Below, one piece after another: positions 6,817-12,812 of a stretch of 12,812 bases of DNA. Position 1 is the stretch's first letter; every line of letters begins with the position of its first letter. The DNA is from an uncultured Solobacterium sp. (GTDB lineage: Bacteria > Bacillota_I > Bacilli_A > Erysipelotrichales > Erysipelotrichaceae), in contig CALEMV010000152.1 of assembly GCA_937910655.1 (NCBI GenBank), forward strand, positions 1-12,812. The letters run 5' to 3'. Position numbers and translations under genes: made by a program. The notes beneath the pieces are model-generated. The model worked only from the letters and a program-made list of their open reading frames with translations, made no database searches and had not been told where the DNA came from.

Positions 6817-7104
6817 TTATTCTCCGTCTGTATGTTCCTCATATTCGACATCAATGATATCACTTTGATTTTTCTTAGGGTTTGAATATGACTGATAGAA
6901 AGTACGATCAATATCTAATTCTTCCACACTAGCATTTTCCATCTGCTTGTTTAATCTTTTCGCTTGTATTAAGCCATAAATCACAAATCCTACGATTGGT
7001 AATAGTAATAATAGGATGAGCCACCATAGGTAGCGAAATATCAGCATCACGATAACCAAGAATACAATTGTGGATACCGCTGTTTGTAGTTGTGTTCTAT
7101 TCAT
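6817..7104 (-). CDS. Small two-helix membrane protein of unknown function
   Basis: This 95-residue protein has two hydrophobic segments separated by a very short turn (about 10-24 and 26-46, rich in Leu, Ile and Trp) and a cytosolic-looking, acidic C-terminal tail ending IIDVEYEEHTDGE. I do not recognise a family. Its ATG overlaps the end of whiA by eight bases, with AGAGG about nine bases upstream inside whiA, so it is clearly part of the operon. Its stop is four bases before the DUF2156 start. The acidic tail and hairpin-like membrane anchor suggest a membrane tether or partner for a neighbouring protein, but that is inference. Low complexity in the tail (D, E, N, K) may mean it is disordered. 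Confidence 0.75.
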   Translation of the reverse strand: MNRTQLQTAVSTIVFLVIVMLIFRYLWWLILLLLLPIVGFVIYGLIQAKRLNKQMENASVEELDIDRTFYQSYSNPKKNQSDIIDVEYEEHTDGE

Positions 7105-8041
7105 CTTGTTTTACCTCTTTCATCGCTAGTTCATGAAGCTTTACAAAGCGATGTTTCATGCCTGACTTTGAAACAATTTCTCCAGTCTGACGTTCATAGA
7201 TACCACATAGTTCCATTAAGGAAGCCTCAGGGTTTGCCTTGCGGAGTGCAATGATATCTTGTAATTTACGGTCTAATGTTTCTATCTTCTGATTTTCTTC
7301 TAAGATTCGAATATCATCCAGTTGTCCACTCGCAGCCGCAACCGCCTTTACTTCATTGGCTAAATCCATATTGTTCATGCGTTGAAGAGAGTTGCTAAAG
7401 TCTCTCGAGATACGAATGTTTTCAAATTTCAAGACTGCTTGGTCAGCTTCGATCAAACGCAAGAAATCCGCAATTTTTTCAGCTGACTTCACATACAGAA
7501 TAACTTTCTTTCTACGTGTTGTAATCTTTGCATGAATGTTAAATCGCTCTAACAGGGATACCATAAATAATGCATGTTCTTCACTGGTAGCTGTAATCTC
7601 CAAGTGATAAGATGATTTTTCTGGCGAGTTGATAGAGCCACCTGCCATAAACGCTCCTGCTAAATAAGCACGTGCATTATTGTTTGTCTGTACGATTTTC
7701 GCAAGTGGTTTATCTAGTAAACCACGTGTACTATAAATTCCTAAATCCTCCAGAATCTTTGGGGCTGCACTCATAATACGCATACCATAAATACGATTCT
7801 TACGAAGATTCATCTTTCTTTTTACAAACAAACTAATTTCTACGCCATATCGTTCTTTTACCAAACGATAAATTGTACGTGAAACAGCCGCATTTTCTAA
7901 ACTCACTAATAAAGTCATACCACGACTGGATAAGGAAAGAGATGATGTCATTTGAATGAGTGCGGATAGCTCTGCACGTATATCATTACCTTCCATAATC
8001 TTTTGTGCTACTTCTTGTTTTACCTCTGCCGCAAATGACAT
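7097..8041 (-). CDS. whiA: WhiA, sporulation/division-associated DNA-binding protein
   Basis: This 314-residue protein matches WhiA in length and architecture: an N-terminal LAGLIDADG-like fold without nuclease activity and a C-terminal helix-turn-helix. The family signatures are YLAGAFMAGGSINSPEKSSYHLEI (126-149), the RDFSNSLQRMNN region (213-224) and the C-terminal SLMELCGIYE...SKSGMKHRFVKL (274-302). WhiA is a transcription factor in sporulating actinomycetes. In Bacillota it affects cell division and chromosome segregation, and its DNA targets are less clear. The central VNC-like motif of the family is altered here (NNMDLANEVKA, 223-233), so its DNA contacts may differ. The start overlaps the yvcK stop by one base (TAATG), with GGAGGTG five bases upstream. 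The order rapZ-yvcK-whiA is conserved across Gram-positive bacteria. Confidence 0.95.
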   Translation of the reverse strand: MSFAAEVKQEVAQKIMEGNDIRAELSALIQMTSSLSLSSRGMTLLVSLENAAVSRTIYRLVKERYGVEISLFVKRKMNLRKNRIYGMRIMSAAPKILEDLGIYSTRGLLDKPLAKIVQTNNNARAYLAGAFMAGGSINSPEKSSYHLEITATSEEHALFMVSLLERFNIHAKITTRRKKVILYVKSAEKIADFLRLIEADQAVLKFENIRISRDFSNSLQRMNNMDLANEVKAVAAASGQLDDIRILEENQKIETLDRKLQDIIALRKANPEASLMELCGIYERQTGEIVSKSGMKHRFVKLHELAMKEVKQDE

Positions 8042-8991
8042 TACTTCACCTCCAGCAATTCTTGAATCACTGCTTTAATCTTTTCTGGATCATGGTGAAT
8101 AAATCCATTACGGAAGCTTAGTAATTCCTTTGTTACAATCTGATATGGATGGTCTTGCTTCACAAGATTGACCTTTGTACTTCCATTTACAGAATAACGT
8201 TCTAATATCTTCTCTGGTATTTCATCACACGCTACAATCACTTTATCAACTGGAGCATGGTGATATAACAACGCATCTACGTGATCTTCTACAGTATATC
8301 CATCTGTTTCACCTGGTTGTGTCATTGCATTACAGAAGTATACTAACTCTGCCTTTGTACTACATAACGCTTCTTGAATTTCTGGAATGATTACATTCGG
8401 TAAAATACTTGTATAGACAGAACCAATTCCATAGATGACTAAATCTGCATTTTGTATCGCTTCTACCGCTTCCTTACATGCATGTACCTCATCTTGATAG
8501 AATACACGTGTAATATGGTGATTGTGATTTGGAATATTTGCTTCCCCACGCACAATGACGCCATCTTCCATGCGTGCATACAAAGTGATTACATCCGTAC
8601 TCGCTGGAATAATATTACCTTTTACGTTTAAAATATGACTAACTTCCTGAATGGCTGTCATAAAAGAACCAGTCTGTTGTGTCAGTGCAGTTAGGATAAG
8701 ATTTCCTAGATTATGTCCTAGAATATCATCTTCTTTTCCATCAGGGTCATCAAAGCGATAATCCATCAGGGAACTTAACATATTTTCACTTTCAGCCATA
8801 CTGATCATGACATTTCGAATATCACCCATCGCTGGAATATGAAAGTTCTTACGTAACCGTCCCGTACTGCCGCCATCATCAGCGACCGTAACAATTGCGT
8901 TTAAATCAATATTTGAAATGGTTTTAACACCACGGCAGATTAATGACTGTCCATGTCCACCACCGATAATGACAACTTTATGCTTCTTCAT
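8041..8991 (-). CDS. yvcK: YvcK/CofD-like gluconeogenesis factor
   Basis: This 316-residue cytosolic protein belongs to the YvcK (gluconeogenesis factor, CofD-like) family. YvcK binds UDP-sugars and is needed for growth on gluconeogenic carbon and for normal cell shape and wall synthesis in Bacillus and Listeria. Signatures seen are the glycine-rich IIGGGHGQS (8-16), ADDGGSTGRLR (38-47), PAMGDIRN (53-60) and LGHNLGNLILTAL (91-103). Length is normal. The ATG at 8991 lies inside the 3' end of rapZ, a 14-base overlap. The AAGGA site is about 11 bases upstream, somewhat long, so the gene probably depends on coupling to rapZ translation. Given a gapA gene with a cre-like site nearby, central-carbon and envelope control are both represented here, but a direct link is not shown. 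Confidence 0.95.
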   Translation of the reverse strand: MKKHKVVIIGGGHGQSLICRGVKTISNIDLNAIVTVADDGGSTGRLRKNFHIPAMGDIRNVMISMAESENMLSSLMDYRFDDPDGKEDDILGHNLGNLILTALTQQTGSFMTAIQEVSHILNVKGNIIPASTDVITLYARMEDGVIVRGEANIPNHNHHITRVFYQDEVHACKEAVEAIQNADLVIYGIGSVYTSILPNVIIPEIQEALCSTKAELVYFCNAMTQPGETDGYTVEDHVDALLYHHAPVDKVIVACDEIPEKILERYSVNGSTKVNLVKQDHPYQIVTKELLSFRNGFIHHDPEKIKAVIQELLEVK

Positions 8992-9853
8992 GCGTTAGCC
9001 ATTCCTTCTGATCACGGTGATCTAAGTAACAGTTATATCTTTCCTTATATACATCATATAAGAAATTTGCGATAGTAACAGAACGGTGTTGTCCACCTGT
9101 GCATCCAATCGCAACAGTAAAATGATTCTTACCTTCCTTTGTATACTGTTCAAATGCATAATCTGTAAACGCAGTTAAACGCTGGATAAATTCCTGTGTC
9201 TCAGGCTTATCCATAACATAGTCATAAACTTCTTTATCATTTCCTGAGAAATAACGAAGCTTCTCATCCCAAAATGGATTTGGCAAGAAACGCACATCGA
9301 TCATTAAATCTGCGTCAAGTGGTACACCATACTTATAGCCAAAGGAAATAAATGAAATGGAGAATGATGGTATCTGCTTCTTTGCAAAGTAAGATTCTAA
9401 CTTCTTTTTAAATTCTTTTTCAGAAGAGAAGGATGTATCAATTGTGATGACGTTGTTATCTAGATTCTGCTTAAATGTTTGTCTTTCCTCCGTGATAGCT
9501 TCTTCAAGTGTATTAGCAGTATTGCTCAATAATAATGGATGAATACGTCTTGTGCTCTTGTAACGGTTGAGTAATACACTATCACTGGCATCAATAAAGA
9601 GTACGCTAACGGACGCATTAATTCCATTTAACTTACGAGAGAAAATTGGGAAGTCTTCAGCCGATGTACTTAACGCAATATAGCTGTACCTAGGGTCGGT
9701 TGAAACTTCAATCATATCTACGAACTGATCTACAAGCACAACAGGATAGTTATCAATAATGTGATAACCCATATCCTCTAAAATGCGCGTTGCTGTACTC
9801 TTACCAGCACCACTCATCCCACTTACAAGTATGATTCTCTTACTAACTTCCAT
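8978..9853 (-). CDS. rapZ: RapZ/YvcJ nucleotide-binding protein
   Basis: This 291-residue protein belongs to the RapZ (YvcJ) family. The P-loop GMSGAGKST (residues 12-20) binds nucleotide. The C-terminal domain carries the invariant GCTGGQHRSV (250-259) followed by a HRD motif near the end. In E. coli RapZ is an RNA adaptor that controls glmS through RNase E and small RNAs. In Bacillota, which lack that circuit, the role of YvcJ is less defined. The start chosen is the ATG at 9853, because GAGG lies nine bases upstream. An in-frame TTG at 9859 would have only three bases. It is the first gene of a six-gene operon and is divergent from the glycosyltransferase gene. Confidence 0.95.
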   Translation of the reverse strand: MEVSKRIILVSGMSGAGKSTATRILEDMGYHIIDNYPVVLVDQFVDMIEVSTDPRYSYIALSTSAEDFPIFSRKLNGINASVSVLFIDASDSVLLNRYKSTRRIHPLLLSNTANTLEEAITEERQTFKQNLDNNVITIDTSFSSEKEFKKKLESYFAKKQIPSFSISFISFGYKYGVPLDADLMIDVRFLPNPFWDEKLRYFSGNDKEVYDYVMDKPETQEFIQRLTAFTDYAFEQYTKEGKNHFTVAIGCTGGQHRSVTIANFLYDVYKERYNCYLDHRDQKEWLTHEEA

Positions 9854-9891
9854 ATCCAATTACCTCGTTTCTATTTGAACATCCGAGATTC

Positions 9892-9913
9892 GACCTCAAC
9901 TAGTTTGAAGGTC
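9892..9913 (-). other. Imperfect hairpin in the rapZ leader
   Basis: In the minus-strand leader GACCTTCAA and TTGAGGTC pair with one bulged base around a five-base loop. No T tract follows, so it is not a terminator. It may be a leader structure or chance. Confidence 0.25.
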
Positions 9914-9923
9914 ATCGTTACTC

Positions 9924-9952
9924 TTCTTATTTTACACTATTACTATTATACT
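9924..9952 (+). promoter_or_regulatory. Candidate promoter of the glycosyltransferase gene
   Basis: TTCTTA (9924-9929), a 17-base spacer and TATACT (9947-9952) lie 32 bases before the ATG at 9985. The -35 is poor. The -10 overlaps the -10 of the divergent rapZ promoter, so the two may compete. The inverted heptamers CGTTACT (9916-9922) and AGTAACG (9962-9968) flank this region. Confidence 0.4.
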
Positions 9953-9972
9953 ATTTATAACAGTAACGTTAA
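9945..9972 (-). promoter_or_regulatory. Candidate promoter of the rapZ operon
   Basis: On the minus strand TTAACG (9972-9967), a 16-base spacer and a perfect TATAAT (9950-9945) lie about 92 bases before the rapZ ATG. The -10 is strong and the -35 moderate (four of six). Confidence 0.5.
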
Positions 9973-9984
9973 TAGGAGAGTTAA

Positions 9985-11307
9985 ATGAACACACCAATTG
10001 TTAGTATCATTGTCCCTGTATACAATGCCGCTAAACCACTCGATGGAGATAAAACCGTATTACATCGCTGCGTTGATAGTATTTTAAATCAAGAATTCCG
10101 TGATTTTGAATTAATTGCCGTGGATGATGGAAGTAAAGATGATTCTGGTAAGATTCTTGATGAATATGCCATAACAGACGAACGTATTAAAGTTATCCAT
10201 AAAGAAAATTCAGGTGTATCAAACACTCGTAATCTAGCGATGCAGAATGCACGTGGAAAGTATATTCAATTCCTCGATGCGGATGATTGGATTACAACCG
10301 ACGCCACTAAATCCCTTGTACGTACAATGGAAGAGTCAAAAGCAGATCTAGTCATCGCAGACTTCTATCGTGTCGTAGGAGAAAACACATCCCATAAAGG
10401 TAGAATTGACTCCGATAAGGTGCTTACAAGAGATGAATTTGCGGACTATATGATTCAAAATCCAGCCGACTATTATTATGGGGTACTTTGGAATAAACTC
10501 TATAAGAAATCCATCATTGATACTTATCAACTGAAGATGGATACTAGCCTTTCTTGGTCAGAGGATTTTATCTTCAATCTTGAATATCTACTCCATGTAG
10601 AACATGTAGCACCATTACAGTTACCAATTTATTATTATGTAAAAACAGAAGGTTCTCTTGTATCTCAAAGCCGCTTTGACATTCGTAATATCGTTGATAT
10701 GAAGTTATCTGTCATCAAATACTACGATAACTTCTATAAATCTATTTACGATGAGAAGGAATACGCTCGCAAGCGCCCAGAAATTCTTAGCTTTTTAGTA
10801 GGCTTTGCGACAGATGACTCTGCCATCTCTTTCTCCACAAAGAAACTTGGAGAAGAAATTGTTCCAGTCGCAAAACTAAGTGATCATAAACAAGATGCGA
10901 TACTACATAACTACTACACCATAAAACTACTAGAACGTTTACTACAACGTATCTCAACGGAAACAGGTTTAAGTACAAACGAACTCATGGTCATTCATTA
11001 TCTATCTTGTTTCCCACATTCCAATATCACGAAAGACATGGCTCTATTTACAGATATCAACCAATTCTTATTGTTACCTTTATTGGAAAAACTTGTATTC
11101 AATGAATATGTCACAAGAGTCACATTAGATGATTTTGAAACCTACTACTCTCTAACTTCTAAAGCAGAACCAATTACTAGACAACTCAATCAATTAAGCG
11201 AAGATTTTGATGCAATCCGTTTTGCGGGAATTGATTCTTCCACACAAGAATTACTACAAACCGCAGAAGAGACCATCTACGAAAACATCCGCAAAAAATT
11301 GCTTTAA
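9985..11307 (+). CDS. Family 2 glycosyltransferase with a MarR-like winged-helix C-terminus
   Basis: This 440-residue protein has a typical GT-A family 2 domain at residues 1 to about 220. It shows VSIIVPVYNA (6-15), AVDDGS (45-50), NSGVSNTRN (75-83), the metal-binding FLDADDW (96-102) and the catalytic-region WSEDFIFN (191-198). Such enzymes transfer a sugar from a nucleotide sugar, often to wall or capsule glycans; no membrane helix is seen. After a helical middle part, residues 305-440 do not look like a glycosyltransferase tail. They resemble a MarR fold: a long helix, GLSTNELMVIHYLS (328-341), ITKDMALFTD (348-357), a recognition-like helix FLLLPLLEKLVFNEYV (361-376), a wing TRVTLDDFETYYSLT (377-391) and a long last helix. 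AGGAG (9974-9978) lies six bases before the ATG. The gene is monocistronic. The GT2 call is firm; the MarR reading is inference. Confidence 0.88.
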   Translation: MNTPIVSIIVPVYNAAKPLDGDKTVLHRCVDSILNQEFRDFELIAVDDGSKDDSGKILDEYAITDERIKVIHKENSGVSNTRNLAMQNARGKYIQFLDADDWITTDATKSLVRTMEESKADLVIADFYRVVGENTSHKGRIDSDKVLTRDEFADYMIQNPADYYYGVLWNKLYKKSIIDTYQLKMDTSLSWSEDFIFNLEYLLHVEHVAPLQLPIYYYVKTEGSLVSQSRFDIRNIVDMKLSVIKYYDNFYKSIYDEKEYARKRPEILSFLVGFATDDSAISFSTKKLGEEIVPVAKLSDHKQDAILHNYYTIKLLERLLQRISTETGLSTNELMVIHYLSCFPHSNITKDMALFTDINQFLLLPLLEKLVFNEYVTRVTLDDFETYYSLTSKAEPITRQLNQLSEDFDAIRFAGIDSSTQELLQTAEETIYENIRKKLL

Positions 11308-11315
11308 TCAACTAT

Positions 11316-11359
11316 AAAAATGGGTTCTAACCACATATGTGATATAGCACCCATTTTTT
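11316..11359. terminator. Bidirectional terminator after the glycosyltransferase gene
   Basis: AAAAATGGGT (11316-11325) and ACCCATTTTT (11349-11358) form a perfect ten-base stem, followed by a further T. The 23-base loop contains its own ten-base palindrome CACATATGTG. The stem has A and T runs on both sides, so it can also end transcription from the minus-strand gene at 11380. Confidence 0.85.
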
Positions 11360-11379
11360 ATACTGCCTTGGAATGTTAC

Positions 11380-11958
11380 TTAGCTTAATTCAATCTCAAT
11401 AAAAGACTGTTTGACTTCCGTTAATTCTTTTAACTTTTTCTCCAAAACGCTCGGATCCATTCCGTTTTGAATTGCAATTCTATAATACTTATCAAATTCA
11501 GGATGATGATTCTGGTTCACGACTGCTAGTATTTCCGCAAAGAATCCCCAAACATTGTTATAACTTCTTGTGGAACGATAGTCTTCTCGTTTTGGCATCC
11601 ATTGTAATTTGACAAAGTATTTATATAAAATTTTACTCCAAGTTTCCGCATCATCGTCATAACAGAAAAACTTTGCTTCAAGCAAGCTCCCAAAACGTCT
11701 ATCCCAGAATTTTACAGTATCAGGTAAATACCAAGTATTACGGGTATCTCTACAAATCATTTCAATTGCGATTTGTTCTAGTATTACACTTGGATCACCG
11801 CCAGCACAGCTATAACTTCCAGCCACCATGCTTTGGGCTGCCTCATCTTTTAATTCTTCATAAGCTGTTTGGCTATCTAGTAAAGCCATCGCAATTTTTG
11901 CCCGATCACCAAATGCTTTCCCTACACTCAGCATCTTATATTTTTCAAGTACGCCCAT
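11380..11958 (-). CDS. Unrecognised soluble protein downstream of a membrane XRE regulator
   Basis: This 192-residue protein belongs to no family I can name. It has no signal peptide or membrane segment and appears mostly helical, with a mixed charged/aromatic composition. Visible features are an Ala-rich N-terminal part, a Cys/Gly patch GSYSCAGGDP (47-56), an aromatic centre (WYLPDTVKFWDRRFG, 76-90), an acidic CYDDDAETW (99-107) and a lysine-rich last helix before IEIELS. The start is the ATG at 11958 with GGAGG four bases upstream. An upstream ATG at 11979 has no spaced binding site. It lies 50 bases after the XRE gene with no clear terminator between, so the two are probably cotranscribed. 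The shared bidirectional terminator follows it. I cannot assign a function. Confidence 0.72.
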   Translation of the reverse strand: MGVLEKYKMLSVGKAFGDRAKIAMALLDSQTAYEELKDEAAQSMVAGSYSCAGGDPSVILEQIAIEMICRDTRNTWYLPDTVKFWDRRFGSLLEAKFFCYDDDAETWSKILYKYFVKLQWMPKREDYRSTRSYNNVWGFFAEILAVVNQNHHPEFDKYYRIAIQNGMDPSVLEKKLKELTEVKQSFIEIELS

Positions 11959-12008
11959 AGTTCCTCCATAACAGTCCATCCTTTTTTATGTTCTTAGCTC
12001 CAACAAGA

Positions 12009-12605
12009 TTACCTTGTTAATTTACGATTCATATACTTAGGATTCACGATTATGATATATACGCATGCATTCACGCAAAGCATTACCCCAGCCCAGAAAC
12101 CTATATGTAATTTATAACCCACAACAGCCACAATCCATTGTATTAAACAATACAGTAGTTCAATCTTTGTATTCTTCGCCCGTTGTTTCAGATCCTTTTC
12201 ATAACGATGATTACTTGCCATCCATATTGAACATGCTAGAAGTAGGAATACTTTTATAACCGTTGCATACACTTTTGTATTTGGATCTTCCCATGGCAGC
12301 ATGCATATATTCAAAAATGTAGCCTGTAATATAATTGCTAGACTAGTTAAATTTGCACGCAGTATTTTATTGTTCTCTTTTATCTTTGGTGAATCTTCAT
12401 CGCTTTCATACGAATCCATTAAAAGATAGTCTGTTGTAACACCGAATAACTTACTCAGTTGAACAATATTATCTGCGTCTGGTAAAGCCGTACCATTTTC
12501 CCAACGCGAAACTGCTTGGCGAGATATATTAACTTGCCCTGCTAGTTCTTCTTGAGACATCCCCTTTGACTTACGTAGGGTTCTAATCTTTTCTGAGACG
12601 TTCAT
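12009..12605 (-). CDS. Membrane-anchored XRE family regulator
   Basis: This 198-residue protein joins an N-terminal helix-turn-helix of the XRE/Cro type to a membrane domain. The HTH spans about residues 5-60, with the recognition pattern MSQEELAGQVNISRQAVSRWENGTALP and the LSKLFGVTTDYLL close typical of these repressors. An acidic linker (64-75) follows, then four hydrophobic segments near 86-104, 114-131, 148-165 and 168-187. A DNA-binding domain tethered to the membrane suggests it senses an envelope or small-molecule signal, but the signal is unknown. The start at 12605 has GGGGAG about eight bases upstream. The upstream spacer (12606-12812) holds an extended -10 and an AT-rich palindrome that could be its operator. 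It is likely the first gene of a two-gene unit with the unrecognised gene at 11380. Confidence 0.9.
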   Translation of the reverse strand: MNVSEKIRTLRKSKGMSQEELAGQVNISRQAVSRWENGTALPDADNIVQLSKLFGVTTDYLLMDSYESDEDSPKIKENNKILRANLTSLAIILQATFLNICMLPWEDPNTKVYATVIKVFLLLACSIWMASNHRYEKDLKQRAKNTKIELLYCLIQWIVAVVGYKLHIGFWAGVMLCVNACVYIIIVNPKYMNRKLTR

Positions 12606-12686
12606 TTGTGATCTCCCCTCTCATTTACAACTTCATTCTATTATCCTTATTAGTTTACTTCCATCACAAGAACTTTACATATACGC

Positions 12687-12696
12687 AACATATGTT
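12687..12696. promoter_or_regulatory. Ten-base palindrome in the XRE leader, possible operator
   Basis: AACATATGTT is a perfect palindrome, and related ACATAT/TTTACAT words occur just beside it (12673-12702). Repeated half-sites like this fit an autoregulatory XRE operator, though AT-rich spacers make such words by chance. Confidence 0.3.
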
Positions 12697-12739
12697 TACA
12701 TTTATCTTTTAAATTTTGAGATGGCTATTCTTTATTCAA

Positions 12740-12748
12740 ATTATATCA
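12740..12748 (-). promoter_or_regulatory. Candidate extended -10 promoter of the XRE gene
   Basis: On the minus strand TGATATAAT gives a TG-N-TATAAT extended -10 with no good -35. It lies about 135 bases before the XRE ATG, which would mean a long leader, so a closer promoter is possible. Confidence 0.4.
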
Positions 12749-12785
12749 TTTTCTATCAATCATCTTTAGAGAAAATCTAACAACA

Positions 12786-12812
12786 CATACAAAAAACCAA
12801 GCCAGATTATTC
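12786..12812 (-). terminator. Possible half terminator cut by the window edge
   Basis: On the minus strand AATCTGGCTTGG is followed by TTTTTT. This looks like the second arm and T tract of an intrinsic terminator of a gene beyond the window; the first arm is not visible. Confidence 0.3.

Noticed and set aside
6813..6911. Longer DUF2156 start reaching 6911
   Set aside because: The extra 33 residues overlap the small membrane gene and do not resemble the family; a well-placed GGAG supports the ATG at 6812.
12002..12018. Hairpin AACAAG/CTTGTT over the XRE stop codon as a terminator
   Set aside because: It has only six base pairs and no T tract follows, so read-through into the downstream gene is more likely.

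Overview
The window looks like chromosome of a low-GC Gram-positive (Bacillota) bacterium. The grounds are strong AGGAGG-type ribosome binding sites, AT-rich spacers, the rapZ-yvcK-whiA cluster, a YoaK/DUF1275 protein, a LytTR-DUF3021 pair and a CcpA-type operator. The protein style suggests Erysipelotrichales or a relative, but that is inference. I see no rRNA, tRNA, CRISPR array, insertion sequence or phage gene. Most of the window is ordinary, well-packed chromosome with some accessory genes at the edges.

Layout. Position 1-86 (-) is the start of a gene that leaves the window. Position 284-940 (+) is a six-helix DUF1275 membrane protein. It converges on a cytosolic GH13 alpha-amylase-type enzyme (970-2553, -), and one perfect palindrome (939-978) serves as terminator for both and contains both stop codons. 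Upstream of the amylase lies a two-gene unit (-): a LytTR DNA-binding regulator without a receiver domain (3105-3539) and a DUF3021 four-helix membrane protein (2653-3093), with its own promoter and terminator. Then comes a monocistronic gapA (3720-4739, -), with a very good sigma-A promoter, a cre-like site just upstream of it and a strong terminator.

The central block, 4981-9853 (-), is one tightly packed six-gene operon: rapZ, yvcK, whiA, a small two-helix membrane protein, a DUF2156 (MprF-like acyltransferase fold) protein and a GNAT/Eis-like acetyltransferase. Every junction overlaps or is nearly abutting, and a hairpin terminator overlaps the last stop codon. The first three genes are the classic nucleotide-binding and cell-envelope/division regulatory trio. 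The last three are a lineage-specific extension that may act on the envelope.

Divergent from rapZ, with overlapping promoters, is a family 2 glycosyltransferase (9985-11307, +). Its C-terminal third reads like a MarR-type winged helix rather than a normal glycosyltransferase tail. This is the most unusual object in the window. After a bidirectional terminator come an unrecognised soluble protein (11380-11958, -) and, upstream of it, a membrane-anchored XRE-family regulator (12009-12605, -), probably cotranscribed.

All function calls come from reading motifs by eye; no database search was possible.
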